The position numbers and the translations under genes are program-made. From Parus major (taxonomy: Eukaryota > Chordata > Aves > Passeriformes > Paridae), in the NCBI RefSeq assembly GCF_001522545.3, contig NC_031783.1, forward strand, positions 5,161,580-5,225,579: a stretch of DNA of 64,000 nt, read 5' to 3'. Positions 52,100-63,300 of the stretch are shown piece after piece. Numbering within the stretch: position 1 is the stretch's first letter; each line of letters starts with the position of its first letter. The notes beneath the pieces are model-generated. The model was not told the DNA's origin. It did no database searches and worked only from the letters and a program-made list of their open reading frames with translations.

Positions 52100-52121
52100 T
52101 GTCTGTCTGTCTGTCTGTCTG
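52100..52121. repeat. (TGTC)5 microsatellite
   Basis: Five consecutive TGTC units (plus two bases) run from 52100 to 52121. This is an ordinary tetranucleotide microsatellite. Confidence 0.9.
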
Positions 52122-52612
52122 CTCACACCCTCCCCGAGGGCTCAGGCACAGCTGCTGACCCCCAGCAGCACCCACCCCCTTTTTGGGTGGCTCTGGGGAG
52201 CCTGGGGTGCCCTGCACCCACCCGAGGGGAGGACACACTGCTCTCAGGGTCCCGTTCTCAGCAGGGCTCTGCAGTGAACTACACACACCTGCTAAAGCTC
52301 CTGAGTCCCTGAAAACAGAGTGCAGGAGCCTGTGTGGGTGTGAGAGAGGGCAGGGGAGAGTGCGGTGCCTGGGCTTTGGTTTGGCCGCATTTGGAGGCTG
52401 ATGATGGGATGACAGAGGATGGTGATGGAATTCCTCTGTAGGACTCTTCTCACCTTCAAGGCAGCCCTTCAGCAAAGCACTGACTACAAGGGTCAGGAAA
52501 TTGCTGAGATCACTGCTCTCCTTTAGGGAGTAACCATGGAAATATGCTGAAAGATAAATGGACATTACGAATTGTGTGACTTTATTTTTCATGCCTCATC
52601 TCCTGGTGGCCA

Positions 52613-52651
52613 ATATTTATTTACTTGTTTATTTATTTATTCATTTATTTC
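52613..52651. repeat. (TTTA)n microsatellite, imperfect
   Basis: About nine TTTA-type units are interrupted by CTTG and TTCA. They lie 60 bases before an assembly gap. Confidence 0.85.
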
Positions 52652-52711
52652 GTGGAAGTTCAGTACCTGGATGGGAAGCTGAGGGCAGGTGTGAGTGTTC
52701 CAAGCACAGAG

Positions 52712-53148
52712 NNNNNNNNNNNNNNNNNNNNNNNNNNNNNNNNNNNNNNNNNNNNNNNNNNNNNNNNNNNNNNNNNNNNNNNNNNNNNNNNNNNNNNNNN
52801 NNNNNNNNNNNNNNNNNNNNNNNNNNNNNNNNNNNNNNNNNNNNNNNNNNNNNNNNNNNNNNNNNNNNNNNNNNNNNNNNNNNNNNNNNNNNNNNNNNNN
52901 NNNNNNNNNNNNNNNNNNNNNNNNNNNNNNNNNNNNNNNNNNNNNNNNNNNNNNNNNNNNNNNNNNNNNNNNNNNNNNNNNNNNNNNNNNNNNNNNNNNN
53001 NNNNNNNNNNNNNNNNNNNNNNNNNNNNNNNNNNNNNNNNNNNNNNNNNNNNNNNNNNNNNNNNNNNNNNNNNNNNNNNNNNNNNNNNNNNNNNNNNNNN
53101 NNNNNNNNNNNNNNNNNNNNNNNNNNNNNNNNNNNNNNNNNNNNNNNN
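52712..53148. other. Assembly gap (437 N)
   Basis: This is a run of undetermined bases. Its right edge opens directly into a 28-bp minisatellite, so the gap is probably unresolved tandem repeat. Any reading frame that crosses it is meaningless. Confidence 0.99.
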
Positions 53149-53256
53149 CTGGCAGCAGGGAGCTGGATGCTGGGCTCTGGGAGCAGGGGGCTGGATGCTG
53201 GGAGCTGGATGCCGGGCTCTGGCAGCAGGGAGCTGGATGCTGGCCTCTGGCAGCAG
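53149..53256. repeat. About 28-bp minisatellite abutting the gap
   Basis: Variant units are built from CTGGCAGCAGGGAGCTGGAT followed by GCTGGGCT, with internal deletions and substitutions. There are about four units. The array starts at the gap, so the left part is missing. On the plus strand all three frames are open, which produces artificial repeat ORFs. Confidence 0.88.
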
Positions 53257-54145
53257 GTATCTCCCCGCCCTGCTCTGAGCCCCAGGCGCTGCTCAGGGCA
53301 GCGATTTAATGCTAATTTGAGCTGATGGCCGTGATTTCCAAAGCACTCAGGGTTATTGTGCACACCTTTTCAATCTTCTCCCTTGGTTCAATACAAAGGC
53401 TGCGGTTTGCATTGGCTCCCAGCTAATCCCGCTGTCCCTGGAGGGGCAGGCTGTGCTCGGGAGGCTGGGCAAGGACCAGGAGCCGGAGCCGGGCCAGCTC
53501 GCCCATCCCCTCCCTCCGCTCTCCCTGCTCCCTGACCTCCTCCCCTTCTCAGCTGAGGTTCTGTTCCTGTTAACAGCATTAGACAGAGGTTTAATGTGAA
53601 ATATCAGCACGAAGGGCCCTGAAAATAATTTCTTCCCAGGCAGCAAGGCATCCCCTGGTTATCCCAGGAACGCCTGCTCTGAGTTTTTACAATGTAGCGT
53701 TTACAGGCATTTGCAACAAGCATTAGCGATGACATTGGCCATTCTGGGTCTGCCTTGGTTTTCTTGTTTCATTAGAAAGACTTAGCTGGAAAGCTGCACA
53801 ACGAAATAAAACCAAACCCAATTAGGACCATAAGGTGCTCCATTTAAATTTGGAATGTTGCTTTAGATACACTACCCAGGGACAGAGGCACAAAGACACA
53901 GAATATGCAGCATCTAAAGGCAAACTCACTGGAGAGTGTTTCTGGTGAGAAAGTGCCTGTTGAGGCCTTTCACACTTCTCTGGAGGCAGAGTGATCCTGT
54001 GTGAGGTGACCGAACCCCTGTGCTCAGGCTCTCGGCCAGCAGCCGTGCAGCATTCCCGGGACACACCCGGCTCCCCACGGCCTGCCATGCACGCTCCCAG
54101 TAAATGTGGGTAAGAGCCACCGTGACACAGCATGTGCCAGAGCCC
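53257..54145. other. Non-coding DNA between the two gaps
   Basis: This sequence is GC-rich at first (about 53.4-53.55 kb) and then AT-rich. I see no recognisable exon, RNA or repeat. Confidence 0.55.
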
Positions 54146-54340
54146 NNNNNNNNNNNNNNNNNNNNNNNNNNNNNNNNNNNNNNNNNNNNNNNNNNNNNNN
54201 NNNNNNNNNNNNNNNNNNNNNNNNNNNNNNNNNNNNNNNNNNNNNNNNNNNNNNNNNNNNNNNNNNNNNNNNNNNNNNNNNNNNNNNNNNNNNNNNNNNN
54301 NNNNNNNNNNNNNNNNNNNNNNNNNNNNNNNNNNNNNNNN
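54146..54340. other. Assembly gap (195 N)
   Basis: These are undetermined bases that end in a CCCTT repeat. The gap most likely hides more of that polypyrimidine array, a type of sequence that is hard to sequence through. Confidence 0.99.
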
Positions 54341-54391
54341 CCCTTCCCTTCCCTTCCCTTCCCTTCCCTTCCCTTCCCTTCCCTTCCCTCC
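54341..54391. repeat. (CCCTT)10 microsatellite abutting the gap
   Basis: Ten CCCTT pentamers (the last degenerate) start immediately after the gap. The strand is pure pyrimidine and may form a triplex or a G-rich structure on the other strand. It is not a telomeric repeat. Confidence 0.95.
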
Positions 54392-55297
54392 CAGACCCGA
54401 AAAACTTCAGTTCTGCAGAGATCTTTCCCAGGTGAGAAGAGCGATGCAGGAATGGGGAGCTCCCCAGACTTGCTGGATGTATCCTAAATCTGGGAATCCC
54501 TCTGTGATGTTAGACACAGACGAGCTGGCAGAGGGGCTTGCCTGCTCCCACTTCTGGAGGAAAGGAACTTTCATTGTTTTGCCCACAGGCGATGGCACTG
54601 ACACAAACATTTAGTGTGGACAATGACAAATACTCTGTATCTGAGCACATTCATACTTCAAGAGTCACCAAGAGGGATTTCAGCACATCTGAGTGCTCAG
54701 CAGGAATGGGAAGGACAGAAGATTGTGCTTGAAACTTTGCAGCCTTGCGTTAACAAGAATTTCTGACAATTAGAGTCAGCCTGCAAGGAGCTTCTGCCGG
54801 GTATTGTACACGAGTTCGCTTTGCCGCAGGAGGTTTTTAGCCAAAAAAAAAACCCGAAAAATGCCCCTTTATATCAAGCGAGTGGATGCTGTCAGTCCGA
54901 GCAGAAGGATGAGGCACAGGGACGCAATCTCAGGAGCGAGTAAACCACGCTCCATCTCGGCGGAGGCTGAAAACAGGGCAGAGCTGGAACTCTGGAGAGG
55001 CTGCAAGTCCGACGGCAGCTCTGGGGCTGAAAAGGTGATTTTTGTGTTGGAAGGGCACCGGGGGGAGGGCAGCTGCTGGCCAAAACCCCCAGCCAGGATG
55101 GGTGGGAGATGTCTGCTTAACAGCCCACATTCCTGGGCTCTGCCAGCTGCCCCTAATCCCCCGATTTTAACAACAACCAGCTATTTGTCCCTAAAGTGGG
55201 CTGGCAGGGGACAGAAAAGGCCTTTCAGGTACACAGGTTACCTGAGACGTTGCCAATTCTCAACTATTATGAGGCATTTCGCAATGTCTTGTGCAAT
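54392..55297. other. Non-coding DNA, moderately CpG-rich from 54.78 to 55.06 kb
   Basis: A 245-codon plus-strand frame runs from 54804 to 55541, but its last third translates the TTTTA microsatellite and nothing recognisable precedes that. I do not call it a gene. Confidence 0.5.
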
Positions 55298-55387
55298 ATT
55301 TTATTTTATTTTATTTTATTTTATTTTATTTTATTTTATTTTATTTTATTTTATTTTATTTTATTTTATTTATTTTATTTTATTTTT
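55298..55387. repeat. (TTTTA)n pentanucleotide microsatellite
   Basis: About 18 units of ATTTT run for 90 bp, with one 4-base unit near 55370 interrupting the phase. It is very likely length-polymorphic. Confidence 0.97.
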
Positions 55388-56400
55388 ACCTTCCTTCCTT
55401 ACCCAGAGAAAGACATTTAGAAAAACTTTTTTGGCACCATCCCACAGAAGAGGTGCTGCCAGCACATCTTTCAGCGCGAGGAGCCAAAGGTGTCCCAGCA
55501 TCGATTGGAATGAGAGGAGTGGACACAGCAGTTTGAAATAAGATGCAAAATAAGCGTGAGCCAGAACCTGTGCTAAAGATCTGCTCAGAACTGCAGATCC
55601 CAGGGAATAAGGGCCAATCAAGCCCATCCCTTCTATGCCCTACACAAAAGGCTCTAGATTTATGACCTTCCCTCATTATAGCGAAGTAAGAGGGGTGGGA
55701 TGGCCCTACCAGTAACCTGGAGCAGTGATTGATACTCTGGGATTTCTCTCTGTAGTACTTCTCTAAGTCACTCCTTACACAGCTCCTTATTTTAACTCCA
55801 AAATGCTTTTCTTTGCTGGAAACAAACACTCTCAGGTTCCTGAAGTTAGAGCTGTGTTAGTGTTTAGTAATCTTTGAGGGTAAATTGAATTCCCCCTCTC
55901 AAAGCAGCAGGGAGAATTTAATCTGATGGTTCCTATTAAAGGAAAAGTTTCCCTGTGCAATTTTGCCGATGCGTTCAGCGGAGTGCACGAGTCACATTTA
56001 TTCATGTTAGTTATTCATGTTTTCACTTTGAAGTGTAGGGTGATGGTGTGGTAAACCCCGCAGCGCTGGGAAGTGTTTATTTTGGAGAAGTTATTTGTTG
56101 GAATTTCTAAATATATTTTGGGTCGATCTTAAAATAATTAACCCGCGTGGAAGGTCAGTAGGCAGAAGCCTGCGGGCGAGCGTGGCCACCTTTCTCCTGC
56201 CCTGGAGGTGGGCGTGAAGCTACAGAAAGGAGGAAATGTTGCTTAGCCTGAAGTTGCATGAAATAATTTCAAAGTCACCAGAGAAACACTTTTCTTACAG
56301 GCAGCGTTTGGCTTTGGGGATACACTCTCCCTGCAAGGGTTCCCTGGAGCCTGGGGAAGCGCTGGGGAGCGGCTGTGAGCCGGGCTGGACACGGGGCTGG
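55388..56400. other. Non-coding DNA, no gene recognised
   Basis: The sequence is mixed in composition. The part 55960-56170 has isolated CpGs and TAAT motifs. I see no exon, RNA or transposon. Confidence 0.5.
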
Positions 56401-56631
56401 CAGCGGGCAGGGGACAACAGGGACAGCAGGGACAGCAGGGACAGCAGGGACAGCAGCGGGCAGCAGGGACAGCAGCGGGCAGCAGGGACAGCAGGGACAG
56501 CAGGGACAGCAGCGATGGGCAGGGGACAGCAGGGGACAGCAGCGGGCTGCAGGGGACAACAGGGACAGCAGGGGACAGCAGTGACGGGCAGGGGACAGCA
56601 GGGGACAGCAGGGGACAGCAGAGGGCAGCCA
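56401..56631 (+). repeat. GGGACAGCA minisatellite (9-10-bp units)
   Basis: There are more than 20 units of GGGACAGCA or GGGGACAGCA, interspersed with GCGGGCAGCA variants and higher-order blocks. GGG runs recur every 9-10 bases on the plus strand, so G-quadruplexes with 6-base loops are possible. Because neither strand has stops in some frames, the array creates false ORFs of 120-183 codons. Confidence 0.95.
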
Positions 56632-57068
56632 GTCCCCTGCCATTCACCCTCCATTGCTCTCCGTGGGTTGAGCGTGCAGCAGCGGGCATTGCCAGCCCTT
56701 CCTTCCCTCCTTCCCCCGAGCGCTCCGGGGCCCGGCAGAGCTCAGCTCCGGGGTTTCACCCACCAGCAATCCGCCTCTGAGTACTGAGAATCAATCGGCA
56801 GCTTCTAAACTGGCGGAATAATAATTTATTGCGGGTTCCCCGGGGCGCTGCGGGGCCCGAGGGAGGGAGGCAGCAGCATCACGGCTGCTCGGGCTCCCGG
56901 CCACAGGAGGTGGCACAGCCCCAGGCTGTGTCCCGGGGAGCACCAACAAGCTGCAATTTAACCATTCCCACCGGCCCATGTCTGCTCCGCCTGCACCTCC
57001 CTGAGAGCCGAAAGTGTCTCCGCATGCAGACTGTCACCCCCAGGCAGCGGTACCCGCGGCAGGACCCC
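56632..57068. other. Short GC-rich non-coding spacer between minisatellites
   Basis: This is GC-rich DNA with scattered CpGs around 56.7-57.06 kb, between two tandem arrays. I see no recognisable coding or RNA feature. Confidence 0.5.
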
Positions 57069-57205
57069 AGGTGTGCCCAGCCCCAGGTGTGCCCAACCCC
57101 AGGTGTGCCCAGTCCCAGATGTGCCCAGTCCCAGGTGTGCCCAGCCCCAGGTGTGCCCAGCCCCAGGTGTGCCCAGCCCCAGGTGTGCCCAGCCCCAGAT
57201 GTGCC
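57069..57205. repeat. 16-bp minisatellite (8.5 copies)
   Basis: The units AGGTGTGCCCAGCCCC repeat exactly every 16 bases from 57069, with G/A, AGCC/AACC and AGTCCC variants. Eight full copies are followed by a partial one. The open frames here are repeat translation (CPAPGVPSPRCAQPQ). Confidence 0.96.
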
Positions 57206-57302
57206 AGGTGTGCTCCTGGGACAGAGCGGGTGGCCGGGTTGGCAGCAGCGTCCTGCCCCGGGCAGCCTGGGGCTGGCATCAGAGCACTTCCGGATTGATA
57301 AA

Positions 57303-57341
57303 GATATAAATATAAATATAAACATACACACACACACACAT

Positions 57342-57373
<32 letters not shown>
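57303..57373. repeat. Compound TATAAA / (CA)n / (TA)n microsatellite
   Basis: Three TATAAA-like hexamers are followed by about 11 CA units with one interruption and then about 12 TA units. This is a typical compound dinucleotide microsatellite. Confidence 0.95.
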
Positions 57374-60300
57374 GTTAGGTACTCTTTGAGCATTGTGCCT
57401 CACATCAGACCTTCCCGTGCAGGAGACTTTGTTTGTAGCTATAGACATGGGCGCAGAGATACAGACTTCCAAGTGGAGTGCTTGTTCCTCATTAGACCCT
57501 TGGACCCAATTTCTTTCTGGATATGTCACCTTAAAGTGTTCCCAGAGACTTATGGATTGTATCCACATAGAAGGTGACAAGCACTATTCAACCAAATTCT
57601 AAAATGAATCAAACCCGTTGTTATTTGAAAGAAAAAATGCTTCTCCCAGACCTCATAATTTATTAAAATCTGAAATCAAGATCTGAATATTTATAGTTTA
57701 CTTTTGTTCCTCTTTCTGGAGCTCTCTAGACAGACATCTTGTTCAGTTGGCCTAAAAAATTAGAACTGCGCTCAGAATGAAGAAATCTGAAGAGCTCCCA
57801 CAGATTTCTTTCCTTCTGGAAGATATTCTTTCCTTCTGGAAGAGTTCTGCCCATGATTTTTCCATTTAACAAGCCTTCTGGCCTTTGGGCATGGTTTTTG
57901 ACAACATTGTCCAAAGCACAGCTCACAATGTCACGCCACAGCTGTTTAAAATTGAAGTGGTAGAAAGAATAATTATTTCTAGATTATAACCTAAATTGGC
58001 ATCTGCCTAAGAAATGGGCTTATTTGTTTAAAAATCTCTTTCAGGAGTTTTATTCCCAAATCAGAAAGAGTAATTCAACACCCACTATAGAAACAGATCA
58101 CCTACAATCATAAGCACATCTGGGCTTATTATTAAAGGCTGCTTATTCAAATAATGCTCACAAGTAGCTCCTTAAGGAAATGGACTGAAACTAAATCCAG
58201 GTAAGACAGCTATAGCAATCCAAACTTCTTGTCTTTGTGCAGCCTTAAAGCTTAAACACCATCAAATCCCCTCCAAAGTCAGCTTGTGTCCAAGGGTGGG
58301 CAGCAGTTTTATTCCTTCCATCCCAGTGAAATCCCTACTAAGGAATGAAGCAAATTACATTGAATCCATGGACTTTATACTCACATTCAAAATTAATGGT
58401 TGTATACCTTTACATGGAACAAAATTTAAGAATTGTTTTTAAACCCTGTGTTGGGGGGTTTGCATACATGGGGTGAGACACACACAACCCTGGCTCTGCA
58501 AAGGAACAGCACAATTTGAAAGGTGAGGAGAGAGTTTTAATAAAAATGGTATGGTATGGGCAAAAGACCAAATCAGTTGGAATTCAGCACAGGCTGCTGC
58601 TTGGAGCAGGTCCTACAGATGCTCTTTAACAGTAAATATTTTGTGTCTTTAGGTGCATGTCAAAGCCTCCTGACACAGCTGGGAAGTTTAAACCAGAAGA
58701 ACTCTCTGTAAAGGCACCTGCTCAGGAGAAAAACCAGCAGCAAAAGTGACAGCTGAACCAGTTCCCCTCTGCACTGGTGCAGTTCAGGAATTCTAGTGCA
58801 AACATTGGAAAAAAGCTGCTCTGTTTACACAGACAGAAGGTCAAAGCCCTGGCTGGAGCTGTGTCTGGTGTCCTCAGGGGCAGGACATCAGGGAGGCATC
58901 AGCCTTGAAGGCAGAGGTGGCAGAGGGAGAGGCAAGTGCAGCAGGATCCTGGCTCTTGTATGAGATCCAGTGCCCAGCTTCCTCACTGCTGGACATGTTT
59001 GTTTGGCAGGGTTTAGCATTATTTAGTGACAGCTAAGAGTTATCCACTGGCTGACCTTCCAGCTGGACATGTGAGGAGTGCAGGGCTATAGAGAGAGGCC
59101 TGACAAAATACATGCAAGGACTGCACTCCTTCTCTGGGGCAGAGATACCTCCAGTGGCAAGCTCTTCATCCTGATGGAGACACAAGCAAAGCATGGTATT
59201 TTCTCTCTGCTGCTGAGATTGTTGCTGACTTTGACAGATTTTTCTCTGCTTAAATAATATTTTCAAGTCAGAAGACAGCACTAGGAAAATCTGCTTAGCA
59301 CTCAGCAGCAAACTTCTACCCCCGAGTTTTACACAAGGAAGCATGAGCTGCCCAGAAATGCAGAGGATCCACGCTTATGCTCCAGGGGAACTGGATTTTC
59401 CTCCCAGCACTGAAATGCTCATTTGTCCGTGGGTTATTCAGCAGGGAGGCAGCCAGTGGCTCGCCATAGGCTCCCTGCAGCCTCTGCAATTATACACCAG
59501 AGCAGTGCTGTGCAATTACACAGCCTCTGCCATTCAAATGCCGCAAATCATTTTGCAAGCACTCATTAAACAACTTGCACAACAACCTTGCTGATAAAGT
59601 ACACATGCTAATCATGTCTGTGCATCACAGGCGGAGGCACAGAAGATTCAAGGACTTGCTCAGGGTCACACTTTGAGGATCAATAGAAGCCACTTGTGAC
59701 TTCCCTCTCATTACCCAATGCCAATTCTTATATGCAACATCTTCCATTTGGATTTTAAATACAGATGACTGATGCCATCTTTCTATTCCTGTTGGAAGGA
59801 GTCCACGTGTCAAATCTGAGTGTAAAAATACCATATTTTGATACAAACATATGCCATAAAAGAAGATCATGCTAGTAGAGCTTGCAAATTCATAGCTCTT
59901 TAAGTCCTGAAGCATCTCAAAGAGCTCTTCCTGAGTATTTATGTGATTTTCACTTTACCACCTCTCAAGTGGAACATAACATTCCTTTAATAGCACACAG
60001 CAATACCCAGCATAGAAAGTGAAGAACCACATCCAAGGATAGGTCTGAAAATGAGGAGGGATTTAAACCCAGAAATAAGGTAGTGCTTCAACAAAAAGCT
60101 TGATCTAGAATTCAAATTTATTTTCCCTGCTTACCAGAAACTCTATTATGAAAATCTGATTTTCTGCATACGACAGAGCAGAGGATCTCAGCCACAAAGT
60201 TTCAGACTGTGTCAAGTGTGCTGAGGGGCAGGGTCCCCCTACTCAAACCTTGGTACCACAGCGTCCTTCTGCATCATCAAATTGCACTCATCAAATTCCA

Positions 60301-63300
60301 CTCCTGGCTCAAACAGAAGGAAAATGGCTACTCACAGTCTGGTTTGCTGAAAATGATACCATAGTATATAACTTCCTAACAGCTTTGTTTTTTATTTATA
60401 AAGGGGCAGATCAGCATTACAGTTATTGGAAATGGATGGAGCCATGGACCCAGGAAGTCCATAAACCATTGCTGTGGGAGTGTGCAGCAGGGAAGAGCAG
60501 CTCTGTACTTGCCTCACTGCTGAAGATGGTTGCCAGCCTCCTTGGCCCTATTCCTGCAGGCTTTGTAGTGGGAACTTGGGGAATTCCTAAGTCAGAAGTG
60601 TCCAGGCCACTGTGATGCTGATAATGAATCCATTAATTTCATTCATCTCTTTGTTTTGTTTCCCTTGTACTCCTGATGAGATCCCTGGCTGTTTCCATCT
60701 CCCTTGGCTGCCCAGGTGCAGGTTTTCCCGGGGGCAGCATTCCCTGTCCCGCAGGCTGTGGTGGTTCCCCAGCAGATGGAGCCCCATGGGCTGGGGTATC
60801 CAGGAGCTGCTGCTCCTGCTGTGCTTGTGCCAGGCTCACTGTCCCAGCTTCTGTCCCCTGTGGATGCCGTGGATGCCATCCCTGCCTTTGTGTGGTGTGT
60901 AGGGGTGAAGGATATGGACTGAGTGGATGGGAGGATCAGGTAAGGTGAGAGAGAACATCTGGAGGGAACACCTGGAGGTCCAACTGCTCTGCAGCTGCTG
61001 GCCTTGCACTGAGCTCATATTATAGTTCTCAAATCTATTTGAGAAAGACAATACGAGTTCAAAGCTGGTTCAAAAGCAGGGCAGAAACAACCCCTGCTGT
61101 CAGTGCCAGTAAGGAGCCATTTACTGCCAGCTGTGTGACTTGCACCACGCAAAGCAAACCCAGCCCTGCACAGAGCAGAGGTGGGGCCCCATCACAGCCA
61201 GGGCTGAGCCTTCTGTCAGTGCCTGAGGCTCTGCAGGGAACAGCCTCTCTACCATCCGTTCTCTTCTCCCCCTCAGATGTCCTTACCCAACATTTTTGCC
61301 TTCCTGGCCTTTCTGATGAGCAGTATCTTCCACAGATAGGCTTTAGGGCTGGAAGGCCCACAGACAGAGATCTTCTCTCTTGTAGCTTCTCCTGCCATGG
61401 CTGTTCCTGCCATGCCAAGGCTCGGTGTGTTCCCTGCTCCAGGAGTGCAGGAGGAGGAGGAGGCACTACTGCTCCCTTCTCCCTCCCACACAGCCTTTGT
61501 GTAAATGGGGAGTTTCTGTTCTATTTTTTTAATCTGGTGTCCTCCTGTGAATGCCACTGGGAGTAGAAATTCAGGAAACCAAGTTTTAAATGTTTGGATA
61601 TTCAGATCCTGTTAATCAAGGCTGGAGTTTCTTAATGAAGGAAAAAAAGCAGCACTTTCATTTAATTTTCATTTCTGTGCAGAGAGGAGAGCTCCAGAAA
61701 TTAAGTGATAATTTTGTTAAATTATTATCCATAGAAATACACCCAGATTAGTGTGATAACTCAGCTAATGGCATCTGTAATTATTTGATTACACATGCTG
61801 AACTATGGATCTATGAATATTAAATATATTAAACACTAATATAAAGCCAAGGGATAATCTAACTGTCATGAATTGAGATAAAACAGTTGTAAAACACATA
61901 TGTGCAGTATTAAGCCCCCCAAATGAAAACCAGCAGTACATCCCTTCCCAACTCTAACTCGATGTGATGCTTCTAAGCTATTTAGAGAAACATATTGCTT
62001 TTTAGAACAGAATAATTATCTTTTTTTCCCCCAAATATTTGAACATCTGTGTGCTGACACACACCTTCCCCTCCATCCTCATCCCCAACATCCCTTGAAC
62101 TGCCAGCTGTGGCACAACATGAGCCAAGACACTGAGTCTGCTCCAGAGAAGAAAATCTAGAGATTTTATATCCCATATGTATTTTTACAATCTGTTTCCA
62201 GTAATTCAGAGGGAAGGACCTGGCACACTAATCTTAAATTGACACAAATAAGTACAAATGAAGCTTTTGAAAGGGATATATGAAAATATATGATGGTCAC
62301 CCTCCCCAAAATGGAGAAAACATTATGTAGAAAACATGATGTGCCATGTGGACTAGAACAATTCATTTTTGGAATAAACTAACAAAACAACAAAAGAGGT
62401 GGCAGCAGGAAAACACAACTTCAGAGGAAGAATAGTAAGAATTCCTGGGAAAAAGGAAAATGTATCAAATAGCTGATCTCACTGCTGTGCTCTGTGACAA
62501 CTGTTAGGTTTTGGCTACAGGAAAACCAGACCTAAAAACACTTTATAAAATATCCAACAAGACCCAACTGCTGGTCCTGAAAACACACCATAGGTACCTT
62601 GCAGCCAGGTAAAACTCACTGTCCTCATTGCAGACACAAGGGTACCGAAATTGCTCTGCTCTGAGTGGGCAAATTCAGTCTCTTCAAACCCGTGGCAGAC
62701 CTGAGACAGCAAAGGAAACCAAACCAATGCTCCAAACGATGATACAGCCCAGGAATTCCCAGCCTGAGCAGATCCCATAGGCTCTTGTCCACCTGACATC
62801 CAGCACCCACCTGCAGACAGGACCTTCTGGCTGGCAGGAGAGTGGTTTATTCCAGATAAACCACCAGCATGGGTGGCAGCGATCATGGGCTGGCAGAGCT
62901 CCAGCTGACACTGCCTGCTAAAGCCAATGTGTGCCAGTGGGGGCACAGGGAATTTAAAACAAATTTCAGCTGTGTTTTAGAATGCCTTATTTGTTCTACA
63001 AGTTGTACTGGGGTTATTTATGACTTTTCCTCACCATTTCAGCAGACATTTTTACCTCAGGGAAGGCCAATGTTTAAAAAAAACCTCTGCTTCTCTTAGT
63101 TTATTCCTTCTTTCCTCCCAAAAGACAACCTAAAGGTGAAGGAATTTGGCAGCTAATATTTCACCTGCAGAAGAGAAGAATGACTTAGAACACAGTATTT
63201 AGCTGCTGTTGCTTGATGACTTTATATTGATTCATGTCTGCTCTGTCACTGTGACGTGTCCCAGCACCTCCACATTGCATGGGGCCAATGACCAGCTTGG

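Noticed and set aside
52558..53363. Frames of 204-255 codons spanning the first gap
   Set aside because: Most of their length is undetermined bases, so the frames have no meaning.
54341..54391. CCCTT array considered as an interstitial telomere
   Set aside because: The vertebrate telomere unit is TTAGGG/CCCTAA, a hexamer; this is a CCCTT pentamer.
54804..55541. 245-codon plus-strand frame
   Set aside because: Its last third translates the TTTTA microsatellite (FYFILFYFIL) and the rest has no recognisable domain.
57069..57205. Regular repeat that might suggest a CRISPR array
   Set aside because: The 16-bp units are contiguous, with no unique spacers, in a vertebrate genome; it is a minisatellite.
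56236..57580. Frames of 119-233 codons on both strands
   Set aside because: They are translations of the GGGACAGCA and 16-bp minisatellites and of the CA/TA repeat.
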